64,000 bases of DNA from NCBI GenBank assembly GCA_020698575.1, contig CM036244.1, positions 6,826,129 through 6,890,128 on the forward strand. Direction: 5' to 3'. This document shows, in pieces, positions 33,501 through 42,500 of this stretch (its first letter is position 1; the number at the start of each line of letters is the position of its first letter). The stretch is from Bostrychus sinensis. Lineage: Eukaryota > Chordata > Actinopteri > Gobiiformes > Eleotridae. Both the position numbers and the translations under genes were made by a program. The notes beneath the pieces were generated by a model. It made no database searches. It was not told where the DNA came from and saw nothing but the letters and a program-made list of their open reading frames with translations.

Positions 33501-36500
33501 GAGGAGGGTGCAGAGGAGGGTACAGAGGAGGGAGGTACAGAGGAGGGTGCAGAGGAGGGTGCAGAGGAGGGTACAGAGGAGGGTACAGAGGAGGGTGCAG
33601 AGGAGGGTGCAGAGGAGGGTACAGAGGAGGGTGCAGAGGAGGGGGCAGAGGAGGGTGCAGAGGAGGGTGCAGAGGGCAGAGGAGGGTGCAGAGGAGGGTA
33701 CAGAGGAGGGTACAGAGGAGGGTACAGAGGAGGGTACAGAGGAGGGAGGTACAGAGGAGGGTACAGAGGAGGGAGGTACAGAGGAGGGAGGTACAGAGGG
33801 AGGTACAGAGGAGGGAGGTACAGAGGAGGGTACAGAGGGAGGTACAGAGGAGGGAGGTACAGAGGAGGGTGCAGAGGAGGCCTGTGGTGACCTCTGACCT
33901 GTGGCCCTCAGGTCAGTGGGGGCTCCCGGTGGTGACGGTGGCCGGAGTGCTGGGGATGATGAGTGCCACGCTGACGGGAATCGTTGAGTCCATCGGGGAT
34001 TACTACGCCTGTGCACGTCTGGCCGGAGCCCCGCCCCCTCCTGTGCACGCCATCAACAGGTGAGCCCCGCCCCCGTCAGCAGGTGAGCCCCGCCCCCGTC
34101 AGCAGGTGAAGCTCCCTCTGACAGAGGCTCAGCCAGATGTTCCCCACCTCACAGCAGGTTTGGTCTGAGTCTGTCTCCTCCTCCACCAGAGGACCCAACT
34201 CACCACCAGGGGGCGCTCAGTAACAGCTCAGCCCCTCTCTTCACCTGAGTGTCCCAGACACACGGCCAAAGGTCAGAGGACACCACCACAAAGTGGATCA
34301 TGGACCTCTGTCCCAGGACGTCCTGGTGCCACTGAGGGACACCTTGTGCTTGAACCTGGTGTTGGTTATGGACAAACTGTGGCAGCACAGAAGTCCAACA
34401 ACAGAACAGCACTGGGTTCCGGTCAGGGCCGTTCCTCCCAGTCACCTCCAGGTGTCACTGTCACTGCCCACGTGGGCGATGGAGTCCCTCAGTAGAACAG
34501 TGGAGTCTCCAGTGGCAGAACCTTCCAGTCCCTCCCAGGGACTCACAGAAGCCGGGTTCTCTGCTCCTGTTGGGCCGTAAGCTGAGACCACAGTGAGAGA
34601 CCTGTCCCTCACCCGGAGGCAGGGACGTGACCCTCATTCACCGGGAAAACTCAAACTCATGGATCTGAGTCCACCCCAGCCCTGACTCTCACCGCGGGCA
34701 GCTCCAGAGCAGAAGAGAGTCCAGCCTCTCTCCAGGAGCTGGGTTCCAGAACCCGGGCTGTGTGGAGGTGAGACCCCCCCCCCAGTTTCAGCGCCCAGAG
34801 ATCGGGCCGAGGCCCCCACCTTCGACCACCGCCCGAACCTCCCTGCACCGGCCCCTTACAGCTCCTCCTGCAGGTGGTGGGTCCATGGGAGGACGGCTCC
34901 ACATTGTCCTCTCGGGCTGGGCCCGGCCGGGCTCCGTGGGGAGAGACCCGGCCACCAGGGCTCCCCCGACCCCAGGCCTGGCTCCGGGGTGGGGCCCCGG
35001 CTGCGCCGTACCAGGTGACGTAACTGGCCTCGTTAGTTCATTAAAAGAATAAATATTGTATTGATAGAAAACACTCATAAAGATTTCCCAGGAATAAACC
35101 AAACTAAACCCAGGCAGGAGGCGCAGCTGTGGAGACACTGCTCCTCAGACGTCTGCTCCTCAGACGTCTGCTCCTCAGACCTCTGCTCCAAAGACCTCTG
35201 CTCCTCAGACCTCTGCTCCTCAGACCTCTGCTCCTCAGACGTCTGCTCCTCAGACGTCTGCTCCTCAGACGTCTGCTCCTCAGACCTCTGCTCCAAAGAC
35301 CTCTGCTCCTCAGACCTCTGCTCCTCAGACCTCTGCTCCTCAGACGTCTGCTCCTCAGACGTCTGCTCCTCAGACCTCTGCTCCTCAGACGTCTGCTCCT
35401 CAGACGTCTGCTCCTCAGACGTCTGCTCCTCAGACCTCTGCTCCTGAGACGTCTGCTCCTCAGACCTCTGCTCCTCAGGCGTCTGCTCCAAAGACCTCTG
35501 CTCCTCAGACCTCTGCTCCTCAGACCTCTGCTCCTCAGACGTCTGCTCCTGGATACTTATCCTACTGTCGATTAGCAACCTGACAAATGAACACAGCGCC
35601 CCCTGGCTCCTGTTTCAGGTCACGTTGGTTAAACTTGGAACAGATCTGTTTTTGTACAGAAGGTCTGTGTGTGTTTCAGGGGGATCTTCACTGAAGGAGT
35701 GTGCTGTATCATCGCTGGTTTACTGGGAACAGGAAACGGCTCCACCTCCTCCAGCCCCAACATCGGAGTCCTGGGCATCACCAAGGTCAGAGGTCAGAGG
35801 TCAGAGGTCAGACCTTTGGGTTTTGATGCAGGCTTGATCTCATTCAGCTGGGTTTATCTGAGCTGGGTTTACCTCAATCAATCAATCAAAGTTTATTTCT
35901 ATAGCACTTTACAACAACACAAGACCAAAGTGCTTTACATAAAAAACAATAAAATTACAAACGTTTAATCAAAACTATAAAATTCATAAAACAATAAGAC
36001 ACAGCACACAGTGTTAAAAGCCGGTCTAAACAAGTGAGTTTTTAACCTGGACTTAAACAGAGACAACTCAGTGATCACTCGCAGATCCAGAGGCAGTGAG
36101 ATCCAGAGTTTAGGAGCAACAGCAGACGAACACTCGCCCCACTGTTTGTCCCGGGACCTGGGCTCTGCTGGGGCGGTGGAGGGTTCAAATCTCTGATAAA
36201 CAGGGAGGGGCAAGACCATTAAGAGCTTTAAAAACAAAAGTTAAAATTTTAAAATCAATGCGATAGCGGACCGGGAGCCAATGGAGAGAAGAGAGAACCG
36301 GGCTGATGTGGCTGTGTCTGGATGAGTTTGTTAAAAGTCGAGCGGCTGCATTTTGTACCAGCTGCAAACGGTGGAGTGATGACTGTGTGATACAGAAATA
36401 TGGTGCATTACAGAAGTCAATACGTGAACTGATAAAAACATGAAGAGCTTTTTCCAGATCGCTGCGAGACAGAAAGGGCTTGACTTTGGCGAGAAGACGC

Positions 36501-39500
36501 AGCTGGAAAAAGCTCGCTTTAACAACAGCACTAATCTGTTTATCAAACTTCAATTCACTGTCAAAAATCACTCCTAGATTCTTGACGGCCTGACCGACAT
36601 GAGACATGAGAAAATTAGAGCTGGACAGTACATTTCCGTGCCACTCAGAGGGACCAAAAAGAATACATTCAGTCTTACTTTCATTCAAATGAAGAAAGTT
36701 CTGGGCCAGCCACAGCTTTATATCTGAAAGGCAGCTTTGGAGAGAGTCCAGTGCAGAGCCGTCATTAGGGAGCAGAGGAAGATAGACCTGAAGGTCATCT
36801 GCATGAAGGTGAAATGACAGATTGTGTTTTTTAATGATGGACCTGAGAGGCTGCATGTACAGAGAAAACAGGACCAACCATAACAACATAGGTCCTGTCG
36901 GTCAGGGAGGAGCTGAACCACTGCAGAACTGTGGCCTGGAGACCAACATGGGCCAGGCAAGAGACGAGGACAGAGAGGTCCACACTGTCAAAAACTGCTG
37001 TCACAGTGCGCAGACATTTGCATTTGCATTTATTTGAAATAGGACAGTGCACATTCATCAACAAATCAGCAGTGAGCATCAATGTAAATATGCCGGAGTT
37101 AGCACAAAGCTAAATTTCATCCGTTGTCCTAGGGCAGGTACCATAAAACCACAAAATACAGATTACATCACATATCGTCACACAATATCAGACATATTAC
37201 ACAGACAAAGACCAGGTACATTAGACAGCAGTCACATAGAAGTTAAAATCCACTGTGATCAATTATAATGTCAATCATAATGAGAAAATAATTTACATAT
37301 GGGTACATTGCTGGTTTGATTTCAAATATTGTTTTAGGTATTTTTTAAAAGTTAAGTAGTTGTCACAGTTCCTAACATGGGCTGGCAGTGTATTCCATGA
37401 CCGTGTCCCTCTAATAGAAACTACAGTTTGGCTAAATTTAGTCCTGCGCCATTGTACATTGCAGTCTCCTCTGGTTAATGCTCTAGTGTTTACTCTATCA
37501 TAATTTTTTTTATGTATAAAGTCCTTTAATGGTGGAGGTGCAAGCCCATTCAAAACTTTAAAAATGAGACAGACATCCAAAAATACCTGATAACTGTTGA
37601 GGTCTAGAATATTATACTTACTTAAAATATTACAGTAATGAAAATGTATAGGCTTCCTGTCGAGGGTCTTCAGTGTTTTCTTGAAGAGAGACTTGATGGG
37701 TTTTAAGGTGCTTTCTGTCGTATGAGACCAGGTTGTGTAACAGTAAGTTATGTGAGTAAATATCATAGCATGCATATAAGCCTTTGCTGACTCAACAGTA
37801 AGAAAAGGTCTTATATGTTGAAAGTTTGACAAGTTAAATTTTATAACATTTGAGATTTTTTTCACATGTTGCTTAAATGTTAAATTTGAATCAAAGACCA
37901 CACCAAGATACTTGAATTGTTCTACCACATTTAGTCTCTCTCCATTGACTAAGACAGATGGCTCTGGCCCCTCTGCTGGCTGCCGTGAAAAAAACATGCA
38001 GACCGTTTTTGTTGTATTCAGATGTAAACATGAGTTTTGGAGCCAGTGAGACACTGGTACCATTGCCCCAGAAAGTATTGCAGCAGCTTCTTGTTTCGTT
38101 TTTGCATGAGCATACAATACCGTGTCATCAGCAGATTTAGCTCCTACCTCTGCTGCACTCCGGCCTCACTCTGGCCCAACTCTAGCCTCACTCTGGCCTC
38201 ACTCTGGCTTCACTCTGGCTTCACTCCGGCCTCACTCTGGCTTCACTCTGGCTTCACTCTAGCCTCACTCTGGCTTCACTCTGGCTTCACTCCGGCTTCA
38301 CTCTGGCTTCACTCTGGCCTCACTCCGGCTTCACTCTGGCCTCACTCCGGCCTCACTCCGGCTTCACTCTGGCCTCACTCTGGCCTCACTCTGGCTTCAC
38401 TCTAGCCTCACTCTGGCTTCACTCTGGCTTCACTCCGGCTTCACTCTGGCTTCACTCTGGCCTCACTCTGGCTTCACTCTGGCCTCACTCCGGCTTCACT
38501 CTGGCCTCACTCCGGCCTCACTCCGGCTTCACTCTAGCCTCACTCTAGCCTCACTCCGGCTTCACTCTGGCTTCACTCTGGCTTCACTCTGGCTTCACTC
38601 TGGCCTCACTCTGGCTTCACTCTGGCCTCACTCCGGCTTCACTCTGGCCTCACTCCGGCCTCACTCCGGCTTCACTCCGGCCTCACTCCGGCTTCACTCC
38701 GGCCTCACTCTGGCCTCACTCTGGCTTCACTCTAGCCTCACTCTGGCTTCACTCTGGCTTCACTCTGGCCTCACTCTGGCTTCACTCTGGCTTCACTCTG
38801 GCTTCACTCTGGCTTCACTCTGGCCTCACTCCGGCTTCACTCCGGCCTCACTCTGGCTTCACTCCGGCTTCACTCCGGCCTCACTCTGACCTCACTCTGG
38901 CTTCACTCTGGCCTCACTCTGGCTTCACTCTGGCTTCACTCTGGCCTCACTCCGGCTTCACTCCGGCCTCACTCTGGCTTCACTCTGGCCTCACTCTGGC
39001 TTCACTCTGGCTTCACTCTGGCCTCACTCCGGCTTCACTCCGGCCTCACTCTGGCTTCACTCCGGCTTCACTCCGGCCTCACTCTGGCTTCACTCTGGCC
39101 TCACTCTGGCTTCACTCTGGCCTCACTCCGGCTTCACTCCGGCCTCACTCTGGCTTCACTCTAGCCTCACTCTGGCTTCACTCTGGCCTCACTCTGGCCT
39201 CACTCTGGCTTCACTCTGGCCTCACTCTGGCTTCACTCTGGCTTCACTCTGGCCTCACTCTGGCTTCACTCTGGCTTCACTCTGGCTTCACTCTGGCTTC
39301 ACTCTGGCCTCACTCTGGCTTCACTCCGGCCTCACTCTGGCTTCACTCTAGCCTCACTCTGGCTTCACTCTGGCCTCACTCTGGCCTCACTCTGGCTTCA
39401 CTCCGGCTTCACTCCGGCCTCACTCTGACCTCACTCTGGCTTCACTCTGGCCTCACTCTGGCTTCACTCTGGCCTCACTCCGGCTTCACTCCGGCCTCAC

Positions 39501-42500
39501 TCTGGCTTCACTCTAGCCTCACTCTGGCCTCACTCTGGCTTCACTCTAGCCTCACTCTGGCCTCACTCTGGCTTCACTCTAGCCTCACTCTGGCCTCACT
39601 CTGGCTTCACTCTGGCCTCACTCTGGCCTCATTCTGGCTTCACTTTGGCTTCACTCTGGCTTCACTCTGGCTGCACTCTGGCCTCACTCTGGCTTCACTC
39701 TGGCCTCACTCTGGCTTCACTCTGGCTGCACTCTGGCTGCACTCTGGCTTCACTCTGGCTTCACTCTGGCCTCACTCTGGCTTCACTCTGGCCTCACTCT
39801 GGCTGCACTCTGGCTTCACTCTGGCTTCACTCTGGCTGCACTCTGGCTGCACTCTGGCTTCACTCTGGCCTCACTCTGGCTTCACTCTGGCTTCACTCTG
39901 GCCTCACTCTGGCTGCACTCTGGCTTCACTCTGGCTTCACTCTGGCCTCACTCCGGCTTCACTCTTGCTTCAGAGGGATCGTTAATGGCGGAGGCAAACA
40001 ATTCCAATGGATTGGAAAAATTAGATCCCTAGTTGTTAATTAGTGCAGTGTGTTTGATATTTTTGCTTTAGCAATTTTACAATAACTTACTAACAACTTT
40101 GTCTACATCAAAGCTTTTCATGACAGTCCAAGACTTTCACAGTCTGTACTATCATCTCCTGTCAGTTCTGTGCAGTGCTAATGCCTTTCCTTTCAGCCTC
40201 TACCACAATAAAGTTGTTTCTGCTGCTGGAAAAAGATGAAGTTTTATTTTGAAGGATCACAAGAGGTGGTTGATTTCTGTTAACAGAAACTTTACAGTGC
40301 GTACCCATCCAGCTGCAGTTTCTCCTCTGCTCTTCTCCATCTCTCCTCTTATTTTTGATCAAAATTAAAAACAAAGTTATTGGAAAAAAAATATCTCTTT
40401 TGTAATAGTTTTTGAGTAAAAGCGACACTGAACCTAAAAAACAACAACAAAAAAACAAACAAAAAAACACCAAGGCTGTTCACAGAGAGGTAATAAACTG
40501 CGCGTCTTTTAATGAAGCCTAAATGCTTTTACAAACTTTAACGGTGCATATCTCTGTGATTCCTGAACCTATCAACGTGAAATAAAAACTGACACAAAGC
40601 TTGAGTTCTTCTCTGTCAGAAGGAGCTGCTGGTCTCTGTGTCAAACCGTTTGTTTTACAACAGCTGCGCAAAGACATAATGTCAATCAGTCACACCAGCA
40701 TCATTATGGACCTGCGTAGCCCGTTGTGCAGGACCTCTCAGGGGGGCCGATGGGGTGGCCAAGGTCTGACCAACAGGGGCCGTGGCCACCCCAGGCCCCC
40801 ACGTGGCTATGCCTCTGACTGAATAAAAACAAGTTTTTCTAAAACCTTTGATAAAAATGGTAAATGGGAGACTGGTCTAAAGTTAAAAAAAATTGCTGAG
40901 TCCAGATTAGATTTTTTGGTCTGTGGTCTGACCACAGCGTGCTTAAAAACCACTGGGACAGATCCAACACTGAGGCAGCTGTTCATAAACAAGGGGCCCA
41001 CAGTAGTAAAGACCTGTTTGAAAACCTTGGATGGAATGATGTCCAGGGGACAGTTTGTTAGTCTCATCCCCTGGACCACCTCAGAGAGGAGAGACAGTGA
41101 CACTGGTTCAAACACTTCAAAAACAACAAGGTGCGCAGGAGGAGTGTAAATATCAGTGCTGTGAACACTGTTGTCAATGCTCAACCTGACTGAAGTCACT
41201 TTTTCAACAAAATGATGTAGGAAGTTCTCATTGTAGTTTTGGACACATTCTTTAAGACACTGGCAGATGGACTGACTACAGACTGTACTGTGCTGAATAA
41301 CACCCTGGGGTTGTTGGAGCTGGTGGAAATTATTAATTATTAATATTTGAAAGATATTGACTTTTGGCTTCTTTGACTGCCTTTGGGTAGTTGGCTAGAC
41401 TCTCCCTCAGCAAACCCAGTGACACCTGAAGCTTGTCACTCCACCTGCGCTCAGCCTGTCTACAGCACCGTCTGAGGGCACGAGTGGTCTCACTGAGCCA
41501 GGAGTCTGGTTTTGTTCTGGTGGATTTACACCTAAAAGGTGCAACTGTCCAGAATACCAGAGCAGGTGGAGTGAAAGGAGGAGATGAGGTCATCTGGGCA
41601 GGGAGGAGAAGCCATATCACCCAGGGAGGATAAAGTGGTCTCCAAAAAAGCAGTAGCAAATTGTTCAGCTGTGGAGGAGGTGATGATGCGGCGGCGACAG
41701 ACTGAAGTGGGAGGTCTAGATGTGAGAAGGGGAGCTGGGAAGTCAAATAGAATGGGAAAGTGATCTGAGATGCAGGTTTGGGACATTTCTTTGAGGGATT
41801 CTGGGAGGCCATAGGAAATAATGAGGTCCAGTGTGTGTCCCAATTGGTGTGCGGTGATATTGACTGATTGTGTAAGGTCAAATGAGTTTAAGAGGCAGAG
41901 AAACTCACGTGCAGTTTGATTAGATGGACAGCATACATGGATACTGAAGTCACCACAAATCAGTATATTGTCATATCTTGGCATAAACTCAGCTAAAAAT
42001 TCTGAAAAATTTGTAATGAAATCCTTGTTGGACTTTGGTGGGCGATAGATAACAGCACACAGTACAGGAGAGGCCGGCTCAATCACAAATAGTTGCATTT
42101 CAAAACTACAATATTGCTTTGTGGGAAGTGAGCGACAGTTATGGCGGTGCTTAAACACAGCAGCCAGGCCACCACCACCAGAAAGCCACGGTGCACTGAG
42201 AAAGGCAGAGAGGCTCAGAGAAGGTGCTGTCATCACCTGGTTTCAGCCAGGTCTCAGTCAGGAAGCACAAATCCAGAACATGAGTGGAGATGAAGTCATT
42301 GATGATAAAAGTCTTGTTTGAGAGTGACCGGGCGTTGAACAGCACTGTCCTCACAGACCTAAGGCTCTCCGGCTCCGGAGCAGCACGATGTAGCGGGCGG
42401 AGATGCCCGAGCGCGCAGCCCCAACAGGCTAAAAACCTCCAGCCAGGTCCTGACCAGGATCCTGGCTCAAGATCTGGAGAAGGGTCCCCGGGCGCTGCAC

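Noticed and set aside
30621..34016. Very long frames (up to 1131 codons) of HPPLYPPL, QRRVQRR or GGYRGG type
   Set aside because: Six overlapping frames over a 12-bp stop-free repeat on both strands; no splice or homology support.
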